Below, one piece after another: positions 19,796 through 31,711 of a DNA stretch of 64,000 nt. Position 1 is the first letter of the stretch, and every line of letters starts with the position of its first letter. The notes beneath the pieces were generated by a model. The model was not told the DNA's origin. It did no database searches and was given only the letters and a program-made list of their open reading frames with translations. The position numbers were made by a program, and so were the translations under genes. The stretch is from CAWFPR01 sp963817635 (GTDB lineage Bacteria; Acidobacteriota; Vicinamibacteria; Vicinamibacterales; 2-12-FULL-66-21): the NCBI GenBank assembly GCA_963817635.1, contig CAWFPR010000005.1:744001-808000 (forward strand). Direction: 5' to 3'.

Positions 19796-22700
19796 CGACC
19801 TTCGAGTGGCACCCCAACGTCTCGCTCACGTTCATCGAGCAGATATTCCGCGCGGTGGACTTCGACGTGCAGGTGGACACCACGCGCATCCACGCGCGGT
19901 ACGACAAGGAGCGCGCGGCCGACCTCAGGGATCTCGACGACAAGCTCAGGAGCCTCTTCAACCTCGTGCCGTACCTGATGGACGTGGACTGGGTCATCGG
20001 CGATCTCGGGTTGTCGGACGGAGCCCGGCGGGACGTGGCTGCCGCGTGGGCGGCGTTCTTCGTCAACTGGGGTGTCGTCCCGATCGCACACGCGCTGACC
20101 GCCGATCGACTGGGAATTTTCATGGGCGTCGAACACTCACCTGCGGGCGATCGAGAACGGCGATGGAACGGATCGGGCCCTTACCGGGATCGCTTCTCAG
20201 TCGAATCGCCGCCTGACTTCTGGGCGTCGCTTCGGGCGGCGACCCACGAACAGGGTCTGGACGACGTGGTCGCGTTTGACGGAGAGCGTCCCATCGCACA
20301 ACGCACCCTCGACGCGCACCTGCTGAATCCGCTGCGACGGGCGGTCGAGCGCAGCCAGGTCGTGGACGGTGGCAACCGGCTGTCGGCGTCGCCCCGGCAG
20401 GTGTATGCGCCGCGCCACGAGGCGGAGAACCTCGCAGGAATCCTGGCCTCCACGGACGAGACGCTCGTGCGATCCGCGCGCCTGGCCGGGCTCGTGGAAC
20501 GCCTGGAGGGAGGCCGGCGATTCGACCTCACTGGAACCGTCAACGGGTACAAGGTGCAGCGGGCGGTCATCCCGCTGGCTGGCGGGATCCTCGGTCTCTA
20601 CGTGCTGTGCGACAGCGGGGGAATTCCGCGGCTGGGGCTCTTCAGCCACGACGACACGCTGTACGAGCGACGCGATCGGGTCGGGGAGGCATGGAGGCCG
20701 AACTGGTCGGTGCACGCCGAGCAACTGGCCGCGGCTCTGCGGCGCGGCAACTTTGGAGCCGATGGGATCGATCCTGCGGAGCGGGCTGTCGCACCGCTTT
20801 TACTCAGGCGCACGTTCGACATGCCGAACGCGTGGGCTCACTCGGCACCGCTCGCGGGTGACTGCAGTCTGACCGGAGTCAAGGCCTCGCCCGGACGAGC
20901 GGTCGGACTGGCGCGGCTCGGCACGCCGGGTCGCCGGCCTGACGATCTCGACGGCGGGATTCTGGTGACGCCGGCGCTCAGCCCGCTTGAAAACCCGTTC
21001 GTGTATCGCTCGGCCGGCGTGGTGTCCACGGGCGGCGGCGTGCTCAGCCACGCCGGACTGCTGGCGCTCGAGTTCCGCAAGCCGGCCCTGGTGGTGAGCG
21101 GCCGATGGGAACGCTCGGCATCGGGTGCCGAGACGCTGGTCTACACCTGCGTCGCACATCGCGAGGCGCGCCGGCGCGTCGGGAGATACGCCGTGACCGA
21201 GCGGCACCATGCAATCGAGCGCGACGAACGCCTGCAGGACGGCGATCTCGTCGTGCTGGACGCGGATGAGCGCACGCTGAGTGTCCTCGGTCAGGACCCC
21301 GATGCGCTGGCCCTCCACGACGGGCTGCGCCGGCTGGCCGGCGCCAGCCGGAGCCTCGCCGCCGCGGCAGCTGATACGGAACTGCTCGCGCAACGCGGCC
21401 GGATGCTGCGGGCGCGACATCATCTCGAGAAGCTGCTGGGACGCATCGACGATCCCGTCCTGGGCCGGTTTGCGGCGGTGGAACTGGTCGCCGGCGAAGC
21501 AGGCGCCGAACCCACGCTCGGGCAGGCGGACAAGGTGCGCCTGCTTCGGGCGGTCCTCGCGAACGTCTCCGTCGGCACCGACGTGGCCGGCATGGTGAAG
21601 GCGCTGGAGCACGTGCTCGGCCGACGCGCGGCCGCTCTCCGGGAGCAGGTCGCGCAGCTGGTTCCGTCCTCGGACGACCCGCTCGAGATTCTGACTCTGC
21701 GTCTGGCGGCCATCGAAGCGGGCGATCTGCACCAGAACGTGTGCGCCCTGGTCGACGCGTGTGTCGTCGCCCCGGCCAGGCCGCCGCAGCCGGCGAGCCT
21801 CGATCTCGACACCGTTGCGACGGACCGCCTGCACGCGCTTCGTGCACGTCTGCTCGCAGACGTGGAGCGCCTGTCGGCCGGTCCGCCACACCGGCTCCGG
21901 CACATTCTGCGCCAGCTTCAGCGTCTGGACGACCTGCTCGCGACCGACGCGGACGAACAGGAGGCGATGGCGCGCCTGTGGCCTCGCCTCGTGGACGAAG
22001 ATGCCGCCACCGTGCAGGCGCTCTCGGCACGGCGGATCCTGGGCCCGTCGGACGGCGGCGCCGAGCTGTGGCCGCTCGTCGGATCGAAAGCCGCTAACCT
22101 CGCGGAGGCGGAGCGTCTCGGCGAAGGCGGGCTGATCCCGCGGTGGTGTGTGGTGACCGATCGCGCGTTTCGCGAGGTCATCGATCTGCCGGCTCCGCCC
22201 GACCAGGCGGCGCCGGCGGGCGGCAGCCTGCGCGACTGCATCGGCCGGACCCTGCGCGTCACGATCTGTCCGATGCGGAGAAATCCACGGCGATCGCACG
22301 CGCCTGGGAGACAGTGCCGCTTCCCGCGGCGCTCGTTGACGAGGTCGCCGGGGCCTACCGCGCGCTGGCGATCGACGCGCGTGGACCGGGCGAGGAGTAC
22401 GACCAGCCGTTCGTCGCGGTGCGGTCGTCTGCCAAAGAAGAGGACCTCGAGGCGACCGCACGCGCCGGCGAGTTCGACACGTTCCTGTTCGTCCGCGGCG
22501 TCGATGCGCTGTGCGAGTGCCTCAAGCGTGCCTGGAGCGGCCTGTGGACCGAACGGGCGATCTACAACCGCGCGGTCCTCGGGGTCACCGGCGAAGTGGG
22601 CGGAGGCGTGCTCATCCAGCGAATGGTCGCGGCGCGCGCCTCTGGCGTGCTGCACACCATCAACCTGGCCGAGGGCCGTCTCCGCGAGATGGTGATCAAC

Positions 22701-23102
22701 GCCGGCCTCGGGCTGGGTGAGGGGATCGTCTCCGGCGCGGTGGCGGCCGACCAGGTGATCGTGTCCAAGGCGGAGATCGGGTGTGCCGTCCCCCTGCGCT
22801 TCCGGTACATCACAAACGACAAGCGCGAGCGCATCGTGTTCGATGCCCGGTTCGGCTCCGGAACGACACGCGTCGCCACGCTCTATCACCAGCGGCTGCG
22901 ACCGGCGCTGGAATACGTGGAGCTCTGCGAGATGGCGGCCGCCGCCGCGCGGCTCGAGTCCGCCTTCCGCCAGCCGCTCGACGTCGAGTTCGCGCTCGAA
23001 GGCGGCCGACTCTGGCTGCTGCAGGTTCGTCCCGTGCCCGCCGCGCTGGCCGCGTGGCGCGAGACGCTCGACAGGCATCCCCTCGTCAGGAGGAACACAT
23101 GA
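19792..23102 (+). CDS. PEP-synthase-like protein with permuted domain order (frameshifted)
   Basis: About 1103 residues, starting at a GTG that overlaps the previous stop. Residues 1-370 are of unknown fold. A PEP-utiliser mobile domain follows, with the phosphohistidine loop GGGVLSHAG (His 420). A helical region spans about 450-750. Then comes a pyruvate/PEP-synthase-type ATP-grasp domain starting GSKAANLAEAERLG near 764, with VAVRSSAKEEDL, QRMVAARASGVLHT and VEFALEGGRLWLLQVRPVP at the end. Normal PEP synthase has ATP-grasp first, then the His domain, then a PEP-binding barrel; here the order is reversed and no barrel is seen. A shift near 22250 breaks the frame. It probably catalyses a phosphotransfer through His, but the acceptor is not known. 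Confidence 0.8.
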
Positions 23103-25419
23103 TCCGGCGCGACGAATCACTCGAGTATCACGGCGGCCACCGCCCGGGAAGGTCGAGCTGCGCGCGACGAAGCCCTGCCTGACCGCGCGAGAGCTTCGCC
23201 TCGCGTACCTGCCGGGGGCGACGTTCGCCTGCGAGGCCATTGTGGCGGAGGCGGAGGCCGTGTTCCGCTACACCGCACGCGGGAATCTCGTCGCGCTCGT
23301 GTCGAACGGATCCGCGGTGCCCGGCCTCGGCGACATCGGCCCGCGCGCCGCCAAGCCGATGCAGGAAGGACTGGCGCTCCTCCTGAAACGCCTGTCCGAC
23401 ATCGACGTCTTCGATCTCGAGCTCGACGCGAACGACCCCGAATCGATTCGTCGAGACGGTCCGAGTCCTCGGGTCGGGGTTCGGCGCGATCGTGCTCAAG
23501 GACATCCGTGCGCCGGAGGGACTCGCCATCTACGAGCGGCTCGTGCCACTGCTCACCATCCCGGTGTTCCACGAGAACCTGCAGAGCACCGCCGTCGTGG
23601 CGGCGGCCGCGCTGTCCAACGCGCTCGACCTGGTAGACAAGGCGGTGAGCGCCGCGCGCGTCGTGATCTGCGGCGCTGGCACCATCGGCATCGGCTGCGC
23701 CCGGCTGCTACGCCAGCTCGGCGTGGGCGGCGAGCACCTGCTGATCTATGACGTCAACGGCCTCCTTCATGCGGACCGCGACGACCTGACCGTCTACCAG
23801 CGGGAATTCGCCATCGCGGACCCCCGCCGCACGCTCGCCGAGGGCCTCGGCGGCGCGGACGTGTTCGTCGGCGCCTCGGTCGGCGGAGTGCTGTCGCAGC
23901 AGATGATCCGGTCGATGGCGCGTTTCCCGATCGTGTTCTCCCTCGCGACGCCGGTGCCGGAGATCGCGTACGAGGACGCCAGGGCGAGTCGCCGCGACGC
24001 CATCGTCGCCACCGCGCTGTCCCAGATGCCCAATGCGATCGTCGATCACCTGTGCGTCCCGTATGTGTTGCGTGGCGCGCTCGACGTGCAGGCGACGCGC
24101 ATCACCGACGGGATGCTGCTGGCGGCCGCGGGTGCGCTCGCGGACCTTGCCCGCGAGGAGGTCGTGGACGAGGTGAGCCGCGCCTACGGACGGGAGCGCT
24201 TCAGCTTCGGCCCCGAGTACCTGCTCCCGAAGGCCATCGACCCGCGCATCCTGGTGCGCGAGTCCTCCGCGGTGGCCCGCCAGGCGGTCGCGGAAGGCGT
24301 CGCCCGCCGGCCGCTCGAGATGGAGCCGTACCAGGAGAGCCTGCGCATCCGTCTCGGCACCGGCGGTGAGCTGATGCGCCGCCTGGTCGTGAAGGCCCGT
24401 CACGAACGCCCGCGCGTCGTGTTCCCGGAGGGAGCGACCGAGACCGTGCTGCGCGCGGCCGCGATCCTGGCCGACGAAGGGATCGCGCGCCCCATCCTGC
24501 TCGGCGACGACGGAGAGATCCGCGGCTTGGTCGAGCGGCTGGGGCTCGACGCTGCCGGGCTGGTCGTGGTGATCCGGCCCGCAGCACGCGGAGGGATGCC
24601 TACGCGCGAGCAGTACTTCCGGATCCGCCGCCGCCGCGGCGTCATGCAGTCCACCGCGGTCGATCGGCTGCGCCAGCCTGAGTACTTCGGGGCCATGATG
24701 CTGCGCGGGGGCGACGCTGAAATGATGGTCTCCGGGTTTGCCGCGCACTATGCCGACTCGCTCCGGATGATCCTGGAGGTGTCGGCACGGCGCCGCGCGT
24801 GCGCCGGATCTCCAGCCACTACATGGTGCTCCTGCCGCGAGACGTGTACTTCCTCGCCGACTGCGCGGTCAACATCGAGCCGACGGCCGAAGACCTGGCT
24901 GAGATCGCGCTGCTGACGCCGACTGCGTGCGCACGCTCGGTCTCGAGCCGCGCGTGGCGATGCTGTCGTTCTCGAACTTCGGCAGCGTCGACCACGCGTT
25001 CGCGCGCCGGGTCCGGCGGGCCACCGAGCTGGTGAAGCAGCGGGCGCCCGACCTCATCGTGGACGGCGAGATGCAGATGGCGACAGCGCTCAATCCACAG
25101 GTCCGCCACGAGTACTTCCCGTTCTGCGAGCTCGGGAACAACGCCAACGTGCTCGTGTTCCCGGATCTCCAGTCGGGCAACCTGGCGATGCAGCTCATCA
25201 CCCACATGGGAGACGCGGTGGTGGTCGGGCCCGTGCTGATGGGGACGCGGCTGCCCGCGCACCTGATCCAGTACGGCAGCTCGGTGCAGGATCTGGTCAA
25301 CCTGACCGCGGCGGGCATCGTCCACGCCGTGGGGTCCCGAATCGGAAGCATCCGCCGTCGCACGGCCGCTCCTCCTGTCGCCGAACGCGGATCAGCCAGT
25401 CAGCGTCGAGCCGTCGTAG
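23099..25419 (+). CDS. maeB: NADP-dependent malic enzyme with phosphotransacetylase-like C-terminal domain (several frameshifts)
   Basis: Oxidative decarboxylation of malate to pyruvate; the fused C-terminal domain resembles phosphate acetyltransferase and is regulatory in known MaeB proteins. ATG 23099 overlaps the previous stop (ATGA). The malic enzyme part shows GSAVPGLGDIGPRAAKPMQEG, LKDIRAPEG, FHENLQSTA and the NAD(P) loop VVICGAGTIGIG. The second part shows RVVFPEGATETVLRAA, later VAMLSFSNFGS and VDGEMQMATALNP. Similarity continues through frame changes near 23148, 23455, 24780 and 24925. The exact end is uncertain: conserved sequence stops near 25325, and 25419 is the first stop in the frame that fits best. 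Confidence 0.85.
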
Positions 25420-25708
25420 AACACGGCAGGGGTTGGGGCATCGGTCCAATCGCGGCAGCTGGGGACCAGCTGAGGCCGACCGGGTCGCGTCGCACTTCGG
25501 CGGCTGGATACGGCCCAGTCCCGCCACGGACAGGTCGAACCAGAAAGCGCGAGGTCCAGCGGAGACAGGGGCCAGTCGCGAATGCGCGAACCCGGCCGCG
25601 CAGCATACGGTCGCCAGGTCGTTGGCCGCCTCGTGAGATAAGCTGATGGGGCGGCCGGCGTTCAAGGCCGGCACGCTCGAACAGGCACGGAAATCCACGG
25701 GGGGACAC

Positions 25709-27351
<1,643 letters not shown>

Positions 27352-27355
<4 letters not shown>

Positions 27356-28647
27356 ATCCGTTTGACATCGCCGCCATCCTGATCGCGATTGCCGCCCTCG
27401 CCGGCTACGTGAACCATCGCGTGCTCAGGCTGCCGGCGACGAGCGGCACGCTTGTCGTCGCGCTCCTCAGCTCGTTTGTCATCGTCGCGGCGGAAGCGGT
27501 GTTTCCCGGCGTCCGCGGCGACATCTCGGGGTTCATCAATCAGATCGACTTCAACGAAACGCTGATGCACGGCATGCTGTGCTTCCTGCTGTTCGCGGGT
27601 GCGCTGCACGTCGATCTCGAGGGGCTGCTGGAGCACAAGTGGACGATTGGCGCGCTCTCGACGGTCGGCGTGCTGCTCTCGACCGCGGTCATCGGGCTCC
27701 TGACCTGGTGGATGTTCGCGCTGATCGGCCAGCCGGTGCCGCTCGTCGCGTGCCTGATCTTCGGCGCGATCATCTCGCCGACCGATCCAATCGCCGTGAT
27801 GGGGCTCCTGAAGGAGCTGAAGGCGCCGAAAAGCCTGGAGGCGCAGATCGCGGGCGAGTCGCTCTTCAACGACGGCGTGAGCGTCGTGGTGTTCTTCGCC
27901 CTGGTGTCGGTGGCTGGACTGTCCGCGGAGGGGGAGACAGCCAAGGCGTCCGCGCACGTTACAGGGCTGCTGATCTTCTTCCTGCGCGAGGTGGGCGGCG
28001 GCGTGGTGCTTGGCCTGACGCTCGGCTACGTCGGGTACCGCGCGCTCCTCAGCATCGACGACCATCCGCTCGAGCTGCTCATCACGCTGGCGCTCGTCAT
28101 GTTCCTCTATTCCGTCTCGTTCTGGATCGGAGTCTCGGGCCCGATTGCGGTGGTGGTTGCGGGACTGCTGATCTGGAATCCGGGACGGAAGTTCGCGATG
28201 AGCGAGCGGACGCGGGAGCACGTCGAGGCCTTCTGGGGCATGACCGACGAGATCCTGAACGCGGTCCTCTTCCTGCTGATCGGTCTCGAGTTCCTGGCCG
28301 TGCCTGAACCGCCGGCGGTGATCGCGGCGGGCCTGCTGACGATCCCGATTGCGCTCGCGGCGCGGCTGGTGTCGGTCGCGATCCCGGTCGCAGCGATGAG
28401 TGTCGGCGGCAAGTTCGTGCGCGGGATCGTGCCCGTGCTGACCTGGAGCGGCTTGCGCGGCGGTATCTCCGTCGCGATGGTGCTGTCCCTGCCGCGCTTT
28501 CCCGGCAGGGACCTCCTGCTGGCGAGCACCTACGCCGTCGTGATCTTCTCTATACTCGTTCAGGGGTTGACGGTTCGGCGCGTGCTGCTGTACTTCGGCG
28601 TCGGCGAGAAGCCGCCGCGCAGCCGCCCGCGCGCGACAAGACCATGA
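27352..28647 (+). CDS. Na+(K+)/H+ antiporter, CPA1/NhaP type
   Basis: Inner-membrane antiporter of 431 residues with about 12 membrane segments. It has the CPA1 signatures FGAIISPTDPIAV and GESLFNDGVSVVVF, which hold the ion-binding Asn-Asp pair, and a late SGLRGGISVAM helix with conserved Arg. Its start codon overlaps the stop of pgi (ATGA), and its own stop overlaps the start of the M3 peptidase in the same way, so these three genes are one transcript. The ion could be Na+ or K+. A Na+ cycle with the decarboxylase operon 10 kb upstream is a reasonable but unproven idea. Confidence 0.9.
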
Positions 28648-30801
28648 CACGAACAGGGGGAATGATGTCGGTTTCACGCTGGATCGCCGTTGTCCTGACA
28701 GCTGCCGTGACGGCGGCAGCATCCCCGGCCGCGGCTCCGCCTCAGGCGCGTCCGGCCAGGCAGAACCCGCTCCTCTCGAGGAGCACGCTGCCGTTTCACG
28801 CGCCGGAGTTCGACAAGATCCGTGACGCTGATTTCCAGCCCGCGATCGAGGCCGGCATTCTCGAACAGCGTGCGGAGGTCAGGAAGATCGCGGACAGCCC
28901 GGCGCCGCCGACATTCGAGAACACCATCGTCGAGCTCGAACGGGCCGGGCAGCTGCTCGGCCAGGTCTACGCCATCTTCAACGGGCTGGCGGGGGCGGAC
29001 ACGAACGACACGCTGCAGAAGATCCAGGAGGAGGAAGCGCCGAAGCTGGCGGCGCTCCAGTCGGAGACGTTCCTGAACGACAAGCTGTTCGCGCGCGTCG
29101 AGGCGGTGTACGGGAAGCGGGCGAGCCTGAAACTCAGCCCGGAGGCGGTTCGGCTGATCGAGTACTACCATCAGCAGTTCTTTCTCGCGGGTGCGAAGCT
29201 GTCGCCGGCCGACAAGGCCACGCTGCAGAAGCTCAACGAGGAGGACGCGACGCTCAGCGCGAAGTTCACCAACCGGCTGCTCGGCGCCGCCAAGGAAAGC
29301 GCGCTCGTCGTCGATGATGTGGCGGCGCTGGCCGGACTCTCCCCGTCGCGGATCGAGGCAGCCGCGCAGGCCGCGGCGGCGCGCGGCCTGGAGGGCAAGT
29401 GGGTGCTGCCGCTGCAGAACACGACCCAGCAGCCGGACCTCGCGTCGCTGACCAGCCGCGACACGCGTCACCGGCTCTTCGAGGCCTCGTGGACCCGCGC
29501 GGAGCACGGGAACGACAACGACACCCGCGCCGGCATCTCGCGTCAGGCGCAGATCCGCGCCCAGCAGGCGACGCTGCTGGGATATGCGGACTACGCCGCC
29601 TGGAAACTGCAGGACCAGATGGCGAAAACGCCGGAAGCGGTCGGCCGGTTCCTGGATCAGCTGGTCCCGGCAGCCACGGCGCGCGCGCGCAGGGAGGCCG
29701 CCGACCTGCAGCAGCGCATCGACTCGCAGCACGGCGGCTTCACGCTCGAGCCCTGGGACTGGGAGCCGTACGCCGAACAGGTGCGTAAGGCGAAGTACAG
29801 ACCTCGACGAGTCCGAGATCAAGCCGTACTTCGAACTGAACCGCGTGCTCGTCGACGGCGTGTTCTACGCCGCGCATCAGCTGTACGGCCTGACATTCAA
29901 GGAGAGGCCCGATCTTCCCGTCTACGAGAAGGACGTGAAGGTCTTCGAAGTCAACGACAGCAACGGCGCGCCGCTGGCGCTCTTCTACGCCGACTACTTC
30001 AAGCGGGACAACAAGAGCGGCGGCGCCTGGATGAACAACTTCGTCGGGCAGTCGAAGCTGCTCGAAACGCGGCCCGTCATCTACAACGTCGGCAACTTCA
30101 CGAAGCCCGCGCCCGGGCAGCCCGCGCTCCTCAGCTCGGACGACGTCGTGACGATGTTCCACGAGTTCGGCCACGCGCTGCACGGGTTCTTTGCCGACCA
30201 GCGTTACCCCAGCCTCTCTGGCACCAACGTCGCGCGCGACTTCGTCGAGTTTCCCTCGCAGTTCAACGAGCACTGGGCCTTCGAGCCCTCCGTGCTCGCG
30301 CACTACGCGATCCACTACCAGACCCGCAAGCCGATGCCGAAGGCACTCGTGGACAAGATCCTCGCGGCGCGGGACTTCAACGCCGGCTACGACATGACGG
30401 AGCTGCTCGCGGCAGCCGAGCTCGACATGCAGTGGCACACGCTGCCGGCCTCGGCGCCGCTCCAGGACGTGGACGCCTTCGAGAAGGCGGCGCTGGCGAA
30501 GGCGCACGTGGATCTGGTGCAGGTGCCGCCGCGCTATCGCTCCAGCTATTTCCTGCACATCTGGGCGAACGGCTACGCGGCGGGCTACTACGCCTACCTG
30601 TGGACCCAGATGCTGGCCGACGACGCCTTCGAATGGTTCCAGGCGCACGGCGGCCTCACGCGCGAGAATGGCGATCGCTTCCGGTCGATGATTCTCTCGC
30701 GCGGGAACACCATCGAATACGGCACGATGTATCGCAACTTCGCTGGGCACGATCCGGAGATCGGACCGATGTTGAAGTTCCGCGGGCTCACCGGCCGCTG
30801 A
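28644..30801 (+). CDS. dcp: M3 family peptidyl-dipeptidase / oligopeptidase, exported (one frameshift)
   Basis: Zinc metallopeptidase that cuts small peptides. About 718 residues. A signal peptide (residues about 1-28, hydrophobic core after SRWIAV) suggests a periplasmic enzyme. The long helical N-part precedes the catalytic domain with MFHEFGHALHGFF (HExxH), and the downstream SQFNEHW and later IWANGYAAGYYAYLW blocks are typical of Dcp. Near 29800 one extra base (tac-a-gac) shifts the frame; removing it restores KYDLDESEIKPYFEL, a standard M3 motif, so an indel error is very likely. It is the third gene of the pgi-antiporter-peptidase set, sharing ATGA with the antiporter. Confidence 0.9.
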
Positions 30802-30901
30802 GTCCCTGGCGCGGCGAGGAGTGACGGGTCAGTCCAGGAGTGGCCCCCACGACGGCGCCGGCCGCCTCCGCGCGGCGTGCGCGGGACAGGTGCGCCGGCG
30901 G

Positions 30902-31342
30902 TTACGGTTCGTCTGTCGCGCGGGCGCGACGAACCGGCCGCGTCGTCCAATTCTCGAGCGTCAGCCCTTTCACGCGATTGAATTCGACGACGTTGTTCGT
31001 GACCAGTCTCAGCCCGAGGCTGCGCGCATGAGCCGCAATGAACAGATCGTTGGCGCCGATCATCTGACCTCGCTTCTTCAGGTCGGCGCGGATCTGAGTG
31101 TAGTGAGTCGCCGCGTCGTCTGAAAAGTCCAGGACCGCCACGTGCGGAAGAAAAGCCTGGAGGGCCGCGGCGTCCTGCGTTCGGCGCGGCGACACTTCAA
31201 CGCCGTACAACAGCTCCGACTTGGTAATCACGGATATGCAGACGTCGGTGATCGGCACGGCACGCAGACGCTTGATCACCGCCTCGCTCGACCGCTTCAT
31301 GATGTAGGAGCACGTGTCGGTGTCGAGCATGTACCGAGCCAT
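30902..31342 (-). CDS. vapC: VapC-type PIN-domain toxin
   Basis: PIN-domain RNase toxin of 146 residues, cytosolic, expected to cleave tRNA or rRNA when free of antitoxin. The acidic active-site residues are visible: D7 in YMLDTDTCSYIM, E43 in KSELLYG and D99 in IGANDLFIAAHA, then the late strand LRLVTNN. The start ATG at 31342 overlaps the vapB stop (ATGA), the usual coupling of antitoxin and toxin. The C-terminal about 12 residues are Arg-rich and not conserved. Confidence 0.92.
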   Translation of the reverse strand: MARYMLDTDTCSYIMKRSSEAVIKRLRAVPITDVCISVITKSELLYGVEVSPRRTQDAAALQAFLPHVAVLDFSDDAATHYTQIRADLKKRGQMIGANDLFIAAHARSLGLRLVTNNVVEFNRVKGLTLENWTTRPVRRARATDEP

Positions 31343-31569
31343 CAGGGCTCACGCTCCTGGACCGGCAACTCCTCGACGTTCGTCATGAACGTGTCAGACG
31401 CGATGGGACCGCTCTCGAGATACGGTCCCCAATCCGTCGGGCGCGGCGACAGAATCACGTCCTCCCCTTCCCTGCGAATGAACACTTCGTCGGTGTCGAA
31501 CTGGAACTCCTTCGGCAGCCGCACAGCTTGACTCCGGTTGTTCATGAATACCCTGGCCCGTCGCTGCAT
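31342..31569 (-). CDS. vapB: VapB-type antitoxin (AbrB/SpoVT fold)
   Basis: Antitoxin of 75 residues that binds VapC and its own promoter. The N-terminal swapped-hairpin DNA-binding domain has the family motif VFMNNRSQAVRLPKEF, then FIRREGEDVILSP; the acidic tail (about residues 50-75) should wrap the toxin. ATG 31569 was chosen because it follows a GGAGG site by about eight bases and opens directly into the conserved domain. A perfect inverted repeat lies 26 bases upstream. Confidence 0.92.
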   Translation of the reverse strand: MQRRARVFMNNRSQAVRLPKEFQFDTDEVFIRREGEDVILSPRPTDWGPYLESGPIASDTFMTNVEELPVQEREP

Positions 31570-31594
31570 CGTGGAACCTCCATGGGGTGAGCCG

Positions 31595-31608
31595 TATACA
31601 TCAGTATA
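31595..31608. promoter_or_regulatory. vapBC operator candidate overlapping a -10 box
   Basis: TATAC-ATCA-GTATA is a perfect 5-base inverted repeat with a 4-base spacer. On the minus strand the left half reads TATACT, a good -10 box for vapB. Such placement fits autorepression by the VapBC complex. It is one of very few AT-rich spots in the region. Confidence 0.55.
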
Positions 31609-31711
31609 TGCCATCGTTCGTGGGACCGATGAAGGCCTTGCGTCAGCGGCAGACATGGGGCGGGATCGTGGTCACCGCCGCGACGCACGTCACGCTGCGA
31701 GTCCGGCCAGG

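Noticed and set aside
25380..25660. Minus-strand translation ending in AVFYDGSTLTG near 25390-25440, resembling the start of DCC (DUF393) thiol-disulfide proteins, and a minus-strand frame to 25731
   Set aside because: Only a few residues fit, the CxxC motif is absent and a stop follows at once. The gap between maeB and pgi holds no gene I can support.
1365..25690. Similar words GGPAFKAG (M61 PDZ domain) and GRPAFKAG (upstream of pgi near 25650) as a possible repeat
   Set aside because: Short chance similarity; DNA around it does not match, and the second is probably not translated.
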